DNA of 64,000 nucleotides from an uncultured Bartonella sp. (GTDB lineage: Bacteria > Pseudomonadota > Alphaproteobacteria > Rhizobiales > Rhizobiaceae): the NCBI GenBank assembly GCA_946478235.1, contig CAMLBF010000005.1, positions 62,001 to 126,000 of the forward strand, in the 5' to 3' direction. Positions 18,470 to 28,294 of this stretch are shown here, in pieces (the stretch's first letter is position 1; each line of letters starts with the position of its first letter). Under the pieces are notes generated by a model that was not told where the DNA came from, did not search any database, and saw only the letters and a list, made by a program, of their open reading frames with translations. Both the position numbers and the translations under genes were made by a program.

Positions 18470-20469
18470 CAGAATGCCTGCCCTATACCAATGTAGAACC
18501 CTAAATCAGGATCACCACTTTCTTTATCCAACGGTACAGCTACATCGAACCGCAAAGGTCCCAAGCCAGTCATATAACGGACACCCAAACCAGCACCAAT
18601 TTTAGTATTTTCAGAAAAATCAGGATAGGAATCCTCGCCAACCACACCGGCATCAACAAAGCCAACAAACCCCAACGTGTCTGTCATCATTGTGCGCAAC
18701 TCTGCTGAACCTTCAACCAGTGAACGCCCACCAATTGTATCACCTGTGTTGGTTTTAATACCAATGTTACGATAACCATAACCACGAACGGAACCACCAC
18801 CACCGGCGAAGAAAAGCATATCCGATGGAATTTCCTTGGCGTCTGGCCCTGTGATTGAGCCAACCTTTCCACGCAATGCAATGACATAACGATCTTTCGC
18901 ATCTATTGCGAAATAAGACCGTCCTTCAAGCGTCATCTTTCCGATGAAGTTGCCATATTGAATTTCATAAACCGGCTCTAAGACAACCTCGCCATAAACG
19001 CCATGTTTCGGATTATTTTTGTTATCGCGATTGTCGTATAATAACCCACCAAGGAAGCCGACTGTTGTGAAATCGCGATTACCAAAATAGTCATCTTCAG
19101 ACTTTGTTTGTGCCGCGTTGAAATAGATACGCCCTGACAATTCGTCCGAGAAATTATGGGTTAACCCGACCTGACCAGTCACACCTGTTGTGGTGTAGTT
19201 ATCCAGAACCTCGCGTTGCCCTTTTAAGCTTGCTACAAAATCCGTATCAGGTGTTATAACACCGGGACGGGTAAAGGTGGAGCCAAGCAAATAGCTGAAA
19301 TTTTTCGGGTTATACGAATCGTCCTGTTGCCCACCAATGCCACTAATGCGGGCATCAAAGCGTAACCGTTCAGCATGACCAAACAAATTGCGCTGCATCC
19401 AATAGGCTTCAAGCCCTGCACCATCAAGCGTTGAATAGCTACCACCAACGCCAAACCGATGCGGAGGTCGCTCTTGAACAACCAGATTAAGCGGCAAACT
19501 TCCGTCAGGATTGATTTTTTCCGCTTCTCTTACATTGGCAGCACGGAAAACATCAAGCTTTGCCAACCGTTTATTGGCCTTGGTAATATCATCAGGGTCA
19601 TATTCTGCCCCCTGCTGAATCCCTGTCATCCAAGCCACATAAGCCGAATCCATTTGTGGCTTTTTACTGACATTTTTTACGGTCAATTGGCCAAAAGTGG
19701 CTTTTCTACCCGGATCAACCTGAATATTCGAATCAACGATATGGGTTGCATGATCGGCAACAACATCATGCCCCTTAACAGTGGCTTTTGCGTAACCCTG
19801 CTGACGCCACCCTTCGACTGCAAGTTGTTCTGCCTTGAATACAGCACCTGATTTTGCAACATCACCTGTTGCATAGCCCGAATCTTGTGGCAACGGCACT
19901 TTATCTTTTTTGTCATCTGTCGGTGGCGCAAGCGTGTTTATATTTGCTTGACCAAAATGATATTCAGGCCCTTGATCGATTGTGATAACAATCTCTGATT
20001 TTTCTGGCAATTCAGCATCGGGGCGAATATTGGCTGCTTCCTGACCATTGACCGTGATGCTGATTGTGCCGCCATAATGGCCTTGCGCGTAAAGAGCAGC
20101 CAGAATCTTACGGTAATCACCACGAGCCTTTGCCAAGAGACCAGCAGACCCTGAAGCCGGCTTTTTATGGTCTTCTACCAATGAGGATGCGGATTTTGCA
20201 AGTTTAACGCCAGCCTTTTCGGCACCGGGTGCAGCCACAACATCAACAGTATAATATTTGGGCACACCGATGACATCTTTCGCATCGTCCTGTTTTTTCT
20301 TGCCCCATAAATGCACACCAAAAAGATCAAACGCCATAGCAGTTTGCGGAACAGAAATAGCCAAAGCAAAGCCGCTAAGAAGAGCTATTACAGCACTTCC
20401 TGTTTTTAATAGCGATTTTCCCCGTAAAACTATCAAATCCGTTACTCTTGCACTGTTCCCGTTTCTCAA
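18469..20469 (-). CDS. tamA: TamA, BamA/Omp85-family outer-membrane protein
   Basis: A 666-residue protein with an N-terminal signal peptide ending near PQTAMA (about residue 46), POTRA domains (about 70-330) and a C-terminal 16-strand barrel. The barrel carries the Omp85 signature region GGGSVRGYGYRNIG and a terminal Phe in YIGIGQAF. It partners TamB, encoded directly downstream with a one-base overlap. The signal peptide has an unusually long n-region, so the true start may be internal. Confidence 0.92.
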   Translation of the reverse strand: MRNGNSARVTDLIVLRGKSLLKTGSAVIALLSGFALAISVPQTAMAFDLFGVHLWGKKKQDDAKDVIGVPKYYTVDVVAAPGAEKAGVKLAKSASSLVEDHKKPASGSAGLLAKARGDYRKILAALYAQGHYGGTISITVNGQEAANIRPDAELPEKSEIVITIDQGPEYHFGQANINTLAPPTDDKKDKVPLPQDSGYATGDVAKSGAVFKAEQLAVEGWRQQGYAKATVKGHDVVADHATHIVDSNIQVDPGRKATFGQLTVKNVSKKPQMDSAYVAWMTGIQQGAEYDPDDITKANKRLAKLDVFRAANVREAEKINPDGSLPLNLVVQERPPHRFGVGGSYSTLDGAGLEAYWMQRNLFGHAERLRFDARISGIGGQQDDSYNPKNFSYLLGSTFTRPGVITPDTDFVASLKGQREVLDNYTTTGVTGQVGLTHNFSDELSGRIYFNAAQTKSEDDYFGNRDFTTVGFLGGLLYDNRDNKNNPKHGVYGEVVLEPVYEIQYGNFIGKMTLEGRSYFAIDAKDRYVIALRGKVGSITGPDAKEIPSDMLFFAGGGGSVRGYGYRNIGIKTNTGDTIGGRSLVEGSAELRTMMTDTLGFVGFVDAGVVGEDSYPDFSENTKIGAGLGVRYMTGLGPLRFDVAVPLDKESGDPDLGFYIGIGQAF

Positions 20470-20784
20470 TTTGTCAATTTTTTCTGATAAAAGACCGATG
20501 CACTGTTAGCAATTAAAGTGATTAGAAAGCACCCGTTCCGTTTTCAGAATAGCGTTTATTTTGACTGCCAATCTTTTTTACCCTCATTACCATAACTACA
20601 CATCGAATAATATACATAGGGTAGTAAATTTGCTCTATCTTCGTCAAAGAAGTGTTAAGTTTGATAAATTTTCAACAATGAATAACTCTAATTTATAAAT
20701 TATATGTTCTTGTATTGTTCTTGATTTTTTTTAAAATTCATGATTGTCTCTTATCAAGCAATATTTTAGCGAGGGGACAGAGAT
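20470..20784. other. Divergent spacer tamA / comM-like
   Basis: A 315-bp gene-free region, AT-rich in its right half. It holds the LexA-type box at 20706-20720 and must contain the promoters of both divergent genes. No other structure is recognised. Confidence 0.5.
20706..20720 (+). promoter_or_regulatory. LexA (SOS) box upstream of comM-like gene
   Basis: GTTC-TTGTATT-GTTC is an exact match to the alphaproteobacterial LexA consensus GTTC-N7-GTTC, 64 bp upstream of the comM-like start. The box and its flanks are nearly identical to the one at 28295-28309 before imuA. Confidence 0.8.
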
Positions 20785-22317
20785 ATGGTAGCGCGGGTTA
20801 CAACCGTTGCTTTTAACGGGATTGAAGCTTTACCAGTTGATGTGCAAGTTATGATTGCACCTGGTAAAATGGGAATGTCGATTGTTGGCCTTGCCGATAA
20901 AGCGGTGGCCGAAAGCCGTGAACGGGTACAAGCTGCCCTTCATGCCTGTGGCCTTTCTATGCCAGTCAAGCGTGTCACGGTTAATCTTGCACCAGCAGAT
21001 TTGCCTAAGGAAGGCTCCCATTACGATTTACCAATTGCTGTTGGTCTTATGGTTGCGATGGGACTTCTGCCAGAAGACGTGGGGCAAGATTATATTATTC
21101 TCGGCGAATTATCGCTTGATGGTTCAATTGCCGCAGTCAATGGTGTGCTTCCGGCGGCAATGGCGGCCGTTGCTTTGGATAAGGGGTTGATTTGTCCGGA
21201 AAAATGCGGCCCTGAAGCCGCTTGGGCAGGAACGGATATTGAAATTCTAGCGCCGTCCAATCTACTGGCCTTGGTCAACCATTTCAAAGGCACACAAATA
21301 TTATCACGACCCACGCCCCGCCAATATGTCATTCAAGACAATTTGCCTGATCTTGCCGATATAAAGGGACAAGAAGTCGCAAAACGCGCATTGGAAGTCG
21401 CGGCGGCCGGCTGCCATAACCTGCTTTTTGTTGGCCCACCAGGGGCTGGCAAATCTATGCTGGCACAGCGGCTACCATCTATTTTGCCACCGTTAGATGC
21501 GCGTGAATTGCTCGATGTGGCCTTAATTGCTTCTATTGCCGGCGAAACAACAAATGGCTCTGTTTCAGTGCATCGCCCATTTCGTGCGCCGCACCATTCC
21601 GCTTCCATGGCTGCCATGGTTGGTGGTGGTTTGAGGGCGCGCCCGGGCGAAGTTTCATTGGCGCATAATGGCGTATTGTTTTTAGATGAATTTCCGGAAT
21701 TTTCGCCACAGGTTCTCGACTCATTACGGCAACCCTTGGAAAGTGGCGAATGTGTTGTTGCCCGTGCCAACCATCATGTCAGCTATCCAGCACATATCCA
21801 ATTGGTTGCGGCAATGAACCCATGTCGTTGTGGTATGGCCGGTGAACCAGGGCATGTCTGTGCCAAAGGGCCACGTTGTCAGGCTGATTATCAAGCACGC
21901 ATTTCTGGCCCTTTGCTTGATCGTATTGATTTGCGCATTGATGTGCCGGCTTTATCGGCATTGGATTTGATGAAACCAGCAAAAGCCGAACCAAGCCATG
22001 TTGTTGCGGCAAGAGTTGCCAAAGCACGTTTGATACAATCAAACCGGTTTTCTGCTTTAGGGTTACCAAACATTCGCACCAATGGTGAGTGTCCAGCAAA
22101 TATTATTGAACAAATAGCCGTTTGCGACGCTGGCGCGACAGCATTGTTGCGTGACGTTAGTGAAAAAATGCGCCTTTCCGCACGTGCTTATCATAGAGTG
22201 CTTAAAGTGGCTCGCACGATTGCCGATCTTGCCGGTGCAAAACGTTTAAATCGACACCATCTTGCTGAAGCTATTTCCTATCGTTTAGGAAATGAACGCC
22301 TTGTTGCCGTTGCGTAA
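20785..22317 (+). CDS. comM: ComM/YifB-family Mg-chelatase-like AAA+ ATPase
   Basis: A 510-residue protein with the N-terminal Lon-protease-like fold (residues 1 to about 170), Walker A VGPPGAGKSMLAQRLP, the segment PGEVSLAHNGVLFLDEFPEF holding Walker B, the AMNPCRCG motif and the C-terminal Mg-chelatase domain. In naturally competent bacteria ComM is a hexameric helicase that promotes branch migration during recombination; in others its role is less clear. A GAGGGGA ribosome site precedes the ATG. A LexA box upstream suggests DNA-damage induction. The last codons fall in a short tandem duplication that extends past the stop (22297-22348). Confidence 0.93.
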   Translation: MVARVTTVAFNGIEALPVDVQVMIAPGKMGMSIVGLADKAVAESRERVQAALHACGLSMPVKRVTVNLAPADLPKEGSHYDLPIAVGLMVAMGLLPEDVGQDYIILGELSLDGSIAAVNGVLPAAMAAVALDKGLICPEKCGPEAAWAGTDIEILAPSNLLALVNHFKGTQILSRPTPRQYVIQDNLPDLADIKGQEVAKRALEVAAAGCHNLLFVGPPGAGKSMLAQRLPSILPPLDARELLDVALIASIAGETTNGSVSVHRPFRAPHHSASMAAMVGGGLRARPGEVSLAHNGVLFLDEFPEFSPQVLDSLRQPLESGECVVARANHHVSYPAHIQLVAAMNPCRCGMAGEPGHVCAKGPRCQADYQARISGPLLDRIDLRIDVPALSALDLMKPAKAEPSHVVAARVAKARLIQSNRFSALGLPNIRTNGECPANIIEQIAVCDAGATALLRDVSEKMRLSARAYHRVLKVARTIADLAGAKRLNRHHLAEAISYRLGNERLVAVA

Positions 22318-22348
22318 ATAACGGCGCTTGTTGGCGTTGCGTAAATTT
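22297..22348. repeat. Tandem duplication across the comM stop codon
   Basis: Two adjacent units of about 24-28 bp, each containing TTGTTG(C/G)CGTTGCGTAAAT. The first encodes the last residues and stop of the comM-like protein; the second lies just past the stop. Confidence 0.7.
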
Positions 22349-22428
22349 AGCAATGTTTTGCACGTGTCCATTTGATATTGGTCTAAACTTTTAAACGTAT
22401 TGAACCTTATAACTGCAAGGATTTTAAT

Positions 22429-22581
22429 ATGTCTCGAAACTTTAACATCGGCGATAGAGAGAGAAGGCAAACTCAGCAACATATATCACCATCATCATGC
22501 GCAATTGATAGGTTTTTTCAGTCATCGGCATTTGTACCTATAAAACATTTTTCTCAACAACCGTCATTTGATGGGCGGTAA
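22429..22581 (+). CDS. Possible small protein, 50 residues
   Basis: A short open frame from ATG 22429 to TAA 22581 with a good AAGGA 8 bases upstream. The product is polar, rich in Ser, Gln, Phe and Arg, starting MSRNFNIGDRERRQTQQ, with no signal peptide, membrane segment or known domain. It lies between the comM-like gene and the convergent dnaE2. It may be a chance frame; the ribosome site is the only positive evidence. Confidence 0.3.
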   Translation: MSRNFNIGDRERRQTQQHISPSSCAIDRFFQSSAFVPIKHFSQQPSFDGR

Positions 22582-22619
22582 ATTTTGTTTCAATAATCTT
22601 AATAAAAATCACGCAGAAC

Positions 22620-25600
22620 CTAGTGGAAATCACGCGATTTAGGCAAAGCACGGAATTGGCGCGGATGACGTGCAACAGGCTCATTTTCTATTTTTGAAAA
22701 TTGCTCTGGAATATCACTTAATGCGATAAGATCATAACTTTTATCTTCTATAGAATTGGCAACAAGATGTGTAACACCAGACGTATCCCGCTGGACTTTT
22801 CCAGTAATGGACAATAATTTTCCGCCCATTACCTCACGGCGAAACCTTTCCATAATTTTTGGCCAAACAACTATATTGGCAATGCCACTTTCATCTTCCA
22901 TTGTTAAAAAGACTACACCTTTAGCACTACCCGGTTTTTGCCGCACCGTTATTATACCGGCTATTGTTACAGTGGCACCACCTGCCACGTCCATTGCATC
23001 ACGGCAAGTTAGAACACCGCGTGTTTTTAACGTTTTGCGTAAAAAACTCATTGGGTGTGCTTTTAATGACAAGCGTGTTGTTTCATAATCATGAATAACA
23101 TGTTCACTCGCTTTCATAGAGGGTAGAACCAACTGTTCTTCTTCAGCAAGTTCTGTTTGTTGCGCTGCGGCAAATAATGGCAAAGTTTCGGTATTGGGTA
23201 GCCGCCGCACCGCCCATAACGCCGCACGACGTTCTATGTTGAGGCTACGAAAACAATCAGCATCGGCTAAAAGCTGGAACGCACGCTGCGGCAATGCAAC
23301 CCTTCTGTGCAAATCTTCGATTGACGCAAAACACCCATCCATGCGTGCTTCTACAATTTTCTCGCTCCAGTCTTTTGAAAAACCGTTAATTTGGCGAAAC
23401 CCCAAGCGTAAGGCCAAATGTTGATTGGTTTTTTCTAAACAATGGTCATAACCACTCATATTCACATCAACGGGTAAAACCGTGACACCATGATTGCGAA
23501 CATCTTGCACGATTTGTGCCGGTGCATAAAATCCCATAGGCTGGGAATTCAATAAAGCCGTAGCAAAAACTTCAGGGTGAAGACATTTCAGCCATGCCGA
23601 AACATAAACCAAATGGGCAAAACTTGCCGCATGGCTTTCTGGAAAACCATATTCGCCGAAACCTTCAATCTGTTTAAAACAGTTTTCAGCAAAATGCCGC
23701 TCATAGCCGCGTTTTACCATTCCCTCTATCATTTTGGTGCGCATTGTATGAATTGTGCCCACACGCCGAAACGTAGCCATAGCACGCCGCAGAAGATTGG
23801 CTTCATCTGGTGTGAATTTAGCCGCTTCAATAGCAATACGCATTGCCTGTTCTTGAAACAGCGGCACACCTAGTGTTTTCCCTAAAACGCGTTTCAATTC
23901 ATCTGGTGGGCCATATTCCGGTGAAGGCGACGGATAAATCGTTTCTTCTTCATGATTACGCCGACGTAAATAGGGGTGAACCATATCCCCCTGTATCGGT
24001 CCTGGGCGGACAATGGCAACCTCGATAACCAGATCATAAAATTCTTTTGGTTTTAGTCGTGGCAGCATATTCATTTGTGCCCGACTTTCCACTTGAAAAA
24101 CACCTATGGAATCGCCGTTTGACAGCATTTCATAGACTTTTTTATCGTCTGTTGGCACATCATGCAGGCCATAGTTGATGGCCTTATGTTTTTTTAACAG
24201 GTCAAAGGCTTTGCGGATACATGTCAACATACCAAGAGACAAAACATCCACTTTCATCAATTTGACACTATCAATATCATCCTTATCCCATTCTATAAAA
24301 CTGCGCCCCTGCATAGCAGCAGGCCCAATCGGCACTGTTTCATCAAGGCGACTTTGTGTAAGGACAAAACCACCAACATGTTGCGATAAATGGCGTGGGA
24401 ACCCCAAAATTTCCTGTGCCAAATGCACGGTCAAACCAATCATGGGATTTTTAGGATCAAGCCCTGCTTGCCTGATTTGCTCGTCGCTTATGCCCTTGCC
24501 GGACGTTCCCCACACAGTGCCGGCAATAGCACCGGTGATATCTTCACTAAGACCTAATGCTTTGCCAACATCCCGTATTGCACTGCGTGAGCGATAGCGA
24601 ATGACAGTGGCGACGATAGCAGCCCGCTTACGACCATAACGGCGGTAAATATATTGCATAACCTCTTCACGCCGTTCATGTTCAAAATCAACGTCAATGT
24701 CGGGGGGCTCTTTGCGTTCTTCCGAAATAAATCTTTCAAAGAGAAGCTCTATCTTCTCAGGGTTGACATTTGTTATTCCCAAACAATAACAAACCGCCGA
24801 ATTTGCTGCAGAACCGCGCCCCTGACATAAAATTTTCTGCTCTTTTGCAAAACGCACAATATCATAAACCGTCAAGAAATATGGCGCATAATCAAGCTTC
24901 TTGATAAGTGCCAATTCCTTTTGCAAAAGTGGTTTTATCTTATCGTAAGCTGATGGTGAAAACCGTTCTACCATTCCTGCCCATGATAATTCTTCCAAGT
25001 AAGACTGGGGTGTCTTTCCTTCCGGCACTGGTTCTTTAGGGTATGAATAAGAAAGATCATCCAATGAAAAGGTAATGGGATCTGTAAAAGCTTTATGAGC
25101 CAATAATGCTTCGGGATAATGATGATACAGGCGTTTTATTTCTTGAATGGGTTTTAAATATTTTTCGCCATTCGCTTCCAAGGCAAAACCTGCTGTTTCG
25201 ATGGTTTTATGAAGGCGAATGCAGGTTAATACATCCTGCAACACTTTTCTTTTTTTGCTATGGTAAAGAATATCTCCTGCTGCAATAAGACCAATATGAC
25301 AGGCTTTTGCTATATCGGCCAATTTTTCTGCGCGGCGTGCATCTTTACCAGAATAATCCATTGGTAAAGCTAGCCATATCTGACCTTTGGCAAAAGTTTG
25401 TAATTGCTGCAACACAACTTCGGTATTTTGCCCAATTGTGACAATGATCTGGAAACCCCGTGCCCGAAATAGAAAATCACTGAATTTCAATACACAGGCA
25501 CCTTTTTCACCCGCTGTTGTTTTTCCTTCGCTCAACATTCGGCACAACATTCCGTAAGCTGCCCTATCACGCGGATACACAATCAGATCAGGTGTTCCAT

Positions 25601-25820
25601 CACTAAAAACCAACCGACAACCAACAAGATAACGGAATGTTTTTTGCTGCTTGATAATTTCTCGCGCCATTGCAAAACCGCGAACGACACCTGCCAATGT
25701 ATTTTCATCTGCAAGTCCAATACCAGCATAACCAAGCTTTGCTGCGCGTTCGACAAGTTCTTCGGGGTGCGAAGCGCCTTTCAAAAACGAAAAATTGCTT
25801 CTAACAGATAAAGCAAACAT
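22620..25820 (-). CDS. dnaE2: Error-prone DNA polymerase III alpha subunit DnaE2 (ImuC)
   Basis: A 1066-residue C-family polymerase: N-terminal PHP domain (FSFLKGASHPEELVE), palm with the catalytic acidic motif PDIDVDF near residue 375, fingers, and a C-terminal OB-fold (GATVTIAGIITVRQKPGSAK). It lacks the tau-binding extension of replicative DnaE, as DnaE2 does. It copies damaged DNA during SOS mutagenesis together with ImuA and ImuB. The ATG at 25820 (MFALSVRSNF) is preferred over the upstream TTG, which gives an N-terminus unlike the family. It is third in the imuA-imuB-dnaE2 set, 139 bp after imuB, and is presumably driven by the LexA box at 28295. Confidence 0.95.
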   Translation of the reverse strand: MFALSVRSNFSFLKGASHPEELVERAAKLGYAGIGLADENTLAGVVRGFAMAREIIKQQKTFRYLVGCRLVFSDGTPDLIVYPRDRAAYGMLCRMLSEGKTTAGEKGACVLKFSDFLFRARGFQIIVTIGQNTEVVLQQLQTFAKGQIWLALPMDYSGKDARRAEKLADIAKACHIGLIAAGDILYHSKKRKVLQDVLTCIRLHKTIETAGFALEANGEKYLKPIQEIKRLYHHYPEALLAHKAFTDPITFSLDDLSYSYPKEPVPEGKTPQSYLEELSWAGMVERFSPSAYDKIKPLLQKELALIKKLDYAPYFLTVYDIVRFAKEQKILCQGRGSAANSAVCYCLGITNVNPEKIELLFERFISEERKEPPDIDVDFEHERREEVMQYIYRRYGRKRAAIVATVIRYRSRSAIRDVGKALGLSEDITGAIAGTVWGTSGKGISDEQIRQAGLDPKNPMIGLTVHLAQEILGFPRHLSQHVGGFVLTQSRLDETVPIGPAAMQGRSFIEWDKDDIDSVKLMKVDVLSLGMLTCIRKAFDLLKKHKAINYGLHDVPTDDKKVYEMLSNGDSIGVFQVESRAQMNMLPRLKPKEFYDLVIEVAIVRPGPIQGDMVHPYLRRRNHEEETIYPSPSPEYGPPDELKRVLGKTLGVPLFQEQAMRIAIEAAKFTPDEANLLRRAMATFRRVGTIHTMRTKMIEGMVKRGYERHFAENCFKQIEGFGEYGFPESHAASFAHLVYVSAWLKCLHPEVFATALLNSQPMGFYAPAQIVQDVRNHGVTVLPVDVNMSGYDHCLEKTNQHLALRLGFRQINGFSKDWSEKIVEARMDGCFASIEDLHRRVALPQRAFQLLADADCFRSLNIERRAALWAVRRLPNTETLPLFAAAQQTELAEEEQLVLPSMKASEHVIHDYETTRLSLKAHPMSFLRKTLKTRGVLTCRDAMDVAGGATVTIAGIITVRQKPGSAKGVVFLTMEDESGIANIVVWPKIMERFRREVMGGKLLSITGKVQRDTSGVTHLVANSIEDKSYDLIALSDIPEQFSKIENEPVARHPRQFRALPKSRDFH

Positions 25821-25949
25821 AATGGACAAGCCGTTCTATAACAATTTGAGTAAGCGCCCAATCACCACTGATGTATGTCTTGGGCTTATGATACGTATTT
25901 CTATTGAGAGGCATAATGTTTTGGGTCGTGTCATTTTGTGCAAATGACC

Positions 25950-25985
25950 CATGCAAAATTCATGCAAACAAACCATGCAAAAACC
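25950..25985. repeat. Short CATGCAAA direct repeats at the imuB end
   Basis: Three CATGCAAA units at 25950, 25961 and 25974 with 11- and 13-bp spacing. They overlap the final codons and stop of imuB, so the C-terminal WFLHGLFA is partly made of repeat sequence. Confidence 0.5.
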
Positions 25986-27564
25986 ATTTTAGATTTGTGT
26001 ATGGCCCATGACGAAATATCCAGAAACGTTGACCATTTTCGTCCTCTACGCGGTAATAATCCCGATCACCACCTGAATTTTTCCACCATTCCGCACTTAT
26101 TCTTTCAGGCCCTTCTGCAAGGCGGACTTTATGAACAACGCGCCGCCAACGAAAAGACGCAGGTGGGTCATCTGGCAATGCTGCAATGACATCAATCGGT
26201 TGCGGTGGACAGAAAAGCCGCAATGGACGTTCTGGCGGATTTTTTCCAAGGGGAACCAATCCTTGCGCAATCAGCTCAGCAGATATTGTTTTTGCCGCAG
26301 TATTTGGAGATATTCGTGGCATATTCTGTTGCGCCACCCCCCAAAAAGCAGCAACTTCAGGCAAATGGCTTTCTTTACTTTGAGCCACCAGAATATAATC
26401 GGCTCCAAGGCGGGTTGATAAACGATCAACCAGCTGCCCGATATGCGGTTTATCACCATCATCTATCAGGCCGGTTTGAATAGGATTAAGTGGTATACAA
26501 CGACTAACAGCCAAGGTTAATGTGTCAAAACCGTAACCGGCATCAAGTGGTGTCGCAAGATTTTGAAGCCGTTCTTTTAATAAGCGTTGAAAAATAATTG
26601 GATCATTTAAAGGCTGTCCGGTTTCAATAACAAGTTTTTCAATATGCCCATCAACGCGGAATAAGCCCACTTGTAATAAGAGACTCCCCAAACCAAGTTT
26701 TTCAAGACGTTTGAAAAAAGCTTGTGCCAATTTTACAAACTGATTTTCAATCATGACTTGATCAATAATGGGCTCTTCAAGACGTAAATTCTGATAAAGC
26801 GATGGAAGAGGATTAATGAAAGAAAGAGGCTCATTCCTCTTGCCATAAAGAGCATCGAGACGTGCTGGCAAAACTGCACCAAATCTGGCAGCCAAGGCCT
26901 TGGCCGGCACATGTCTGACATCGTGCAAATTATTAAAACCGGCGCGTCTTAGTCCCATTTGGCTTGCAGGCATTGCTTCAAGTGCCGGAAGTTTTAGCCT
27001 ATCCAATTCAAAAACAAGCTCTTGTTCTGTAACAAAACGATTGACCCCAAAACGAGCAAAAGCACGCGCCGCTGCCGGATTGGTACTCAATGCTGACAAG
27101 GTTTCAAAACCAAGCCGCTGAAAATAAGAAGTCACGTTCTGCAACATTGTTTTTGGCCCACCAAAAAGATGGTCGCAACCGGTTACATCAAGCATCAAAC
27201 CATGCGGAAGGCTATAGGCAACAAGAGGTGTGAAACGCTCACTATTCCTTGCCAGATATTGTAAACAGGTTTGATCTGCATTTTCATCCTGATATGCCGT
27301 TTCAATTCTTTCACAAAGGCTGCGGGCATGAACCAGCGATAACCCCGGATAAAGCCCAGCACGCGCCGCTGCCTGATTGACACAAGTAAGCTCTAACCCA
27401 TGGGCAACACGCGCGATGATTGCAAAAGGTTCTTCTAAAGTGGGTGCCTGCTCAGGCGGCAAATCCACTTTGAGACGGTCTATTGGCAGACGAGGAAAAG
27501 TGAGTGCCAGATAAAGACGCTCTTGCGGTTTTTTGTATTTGAAGTTCTTTGAAGATCTGCTCAT
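25960..27564 (-). CDS. imuB: ImuB, catalytically inactive Y-family polymerase homologue
   Basis: A 534-residue Y-family-like protein. The first strand reads YLALTFPRLPIDRL instead of the DxD-containing strand of active Y polymerases, as expected for ImuB, which bridges the beta clamp and DnaE2 rather than synthesising DNA. Other family blocks are AARAGLYPGLSLVHARSLC, DVTGCDHLFGG and ALSTNPAAARAFARF. The start at 27564 overlaps the end of imuA by 113 bp in another frame; a later start is possible because the conserved domain begins near residue 15. Confidence 0.93.
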   Translation of the reverse strand: MSRSSKNFKYKKPQERLYLALTFPRLPIDRLKVDLPPEQAPTLEEPFAIIARVAHGLELTCVNQAAARAGLYPGLSLVHARSLCERIETAYQDENADQTCLQYLARNSERFTPLVAYSLPHGLMLDVTGCDHLFGGPKTMLQNVTSYFQRLGFETLSALSTNPAAARAFARFGVNRFVTEQELVFELDRLKLPALEAMPASQMGLRRAGFNNLHDVRHVPAKALAARFGAVLPARLDALYGKRNEPLSFINPLPSLYQNLRLEEPIIDQVMIENQFVKLAQAFFKRLEKLGLGSLLLQVGLFRVDGHIEKLVIETGQPLNDPIIFQRLLKERLQNLATPLDAGYGFDTLTLAVSRCIPLNPIQTGLIDDGDKPHIGQLVDRLSTRLGADYILVAQSKESHLPEVAAFWGVAQQNMPRISPNTAAKTISAELIAQGLVPLGKNPPERPLRLFCPPQPIDVIAALPDDPPASFRWRRVVHKVRLAEGPERISAEWWKNSGGDRDYYRVEDENGQRFWIFRHGPYTNLKWFLHGLFA

Positions 27565-28279
27565 TGAAATCCCATTGCATCAACCAATGTCCGATATTTC
27601 CGGCTCTATTACGCAAAAGTGTAACGTCAAAAGCTGCCAAACCCGGTGACCTTGCTCCAAAGCTTTGTGACGGTGCAGCCGCTATCTGCCAACGTGTAGC
27701 GGCATTGCTTGTTTTAAGAACCTTTTTTGCAAGCAAAAGAATAGTCGGACAATGTGCCTTTTCTGCCAATAGATGCAAGCGCCGTGTGGCAGTAAAATCG
27801 AGTGCCTTACTAGAACCTGACAAACTTATTACCACACCGGCAACACCTTTTTCAGAAAGGGCATCCACACTTGCTTTCAAGACATCAACTGCAGATTTGC
27901 AGCGCACAAAAACAAATCGCGTGGGTTCTAGCCCAAAAGCGGCTATTCCTGATGGATAGGGCATACCATATTCAAATGCTATATTTTCATCTTCTAACCA
28001 GATAAAAAAGCCCTTTTTCGTTTGGCTTCGAGCCAAAATTCCAAGAGAAAACCCCGTTGCAACATTCATTGCTGTGGGCGCCGCCATAATTTCATGCAAG
28101 GCATAGGAAGAAAATGGGCCAGTTGCATCATCAACTTCTTTATATCCAAAACAAAAAAATCCATCAGCATGGGCCGATGCTTTTGTTGCAGGGTTCAAGT
28201 CATTATGCGCAACAAGTGGCGAAATAATTTTTCCTTCCATGCGGGCAACAAGGTGGCGCAATTGTGCTATATTCTTCAT
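27452..28279 (-). CDS. imuA: ImuA, RecA-like SOS mutagenesis accessory protein
   Basis: A 275-residue ImuA-type protein with ALHEIMAAPTAMNVATGFSL near the N-terminus, FIWLEDE, RFVFVRC and the C-terminal VTLLRNRAGNIGHWLMQWD that matches the conserved ImuA tail. It is a RecA-like, Walker-degenerate partner of ImuB and DnaE2. A GAGT ribosome site sits before the ATG, and a LexA box lies 15 bp upstream of the start, where bound repressor would block transcription. It overlaps imuB by 113 bp. Confidence 0.9.
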   Translation of the reverse strand: MKNIAQLRHLVARMEGKIISPLVAHNDLNPATKASAHADGFFCFGYKEVDDATGPFSSYALHEIMAAPTAMNVATGFSLGILARSQTKKGFFIWLEDENIAFEYGMPYPSGIAAFGLEPTRFVFVRCKSAVDVLKASVDALSEKGVAGVVISLSGSSKALDFTATRRLHLLAEKAHCPTILLLAKKVLKTSNAATRWQIAAAPSQSFGARSPGLAAFDVTLLRNRAGNIGHWLMQWDFNEQIFKELQIQKTARASLSGTHFSSSANRPSQSGFAA

Positions 28280-28294
28280 AAGAGACTCAAATAT

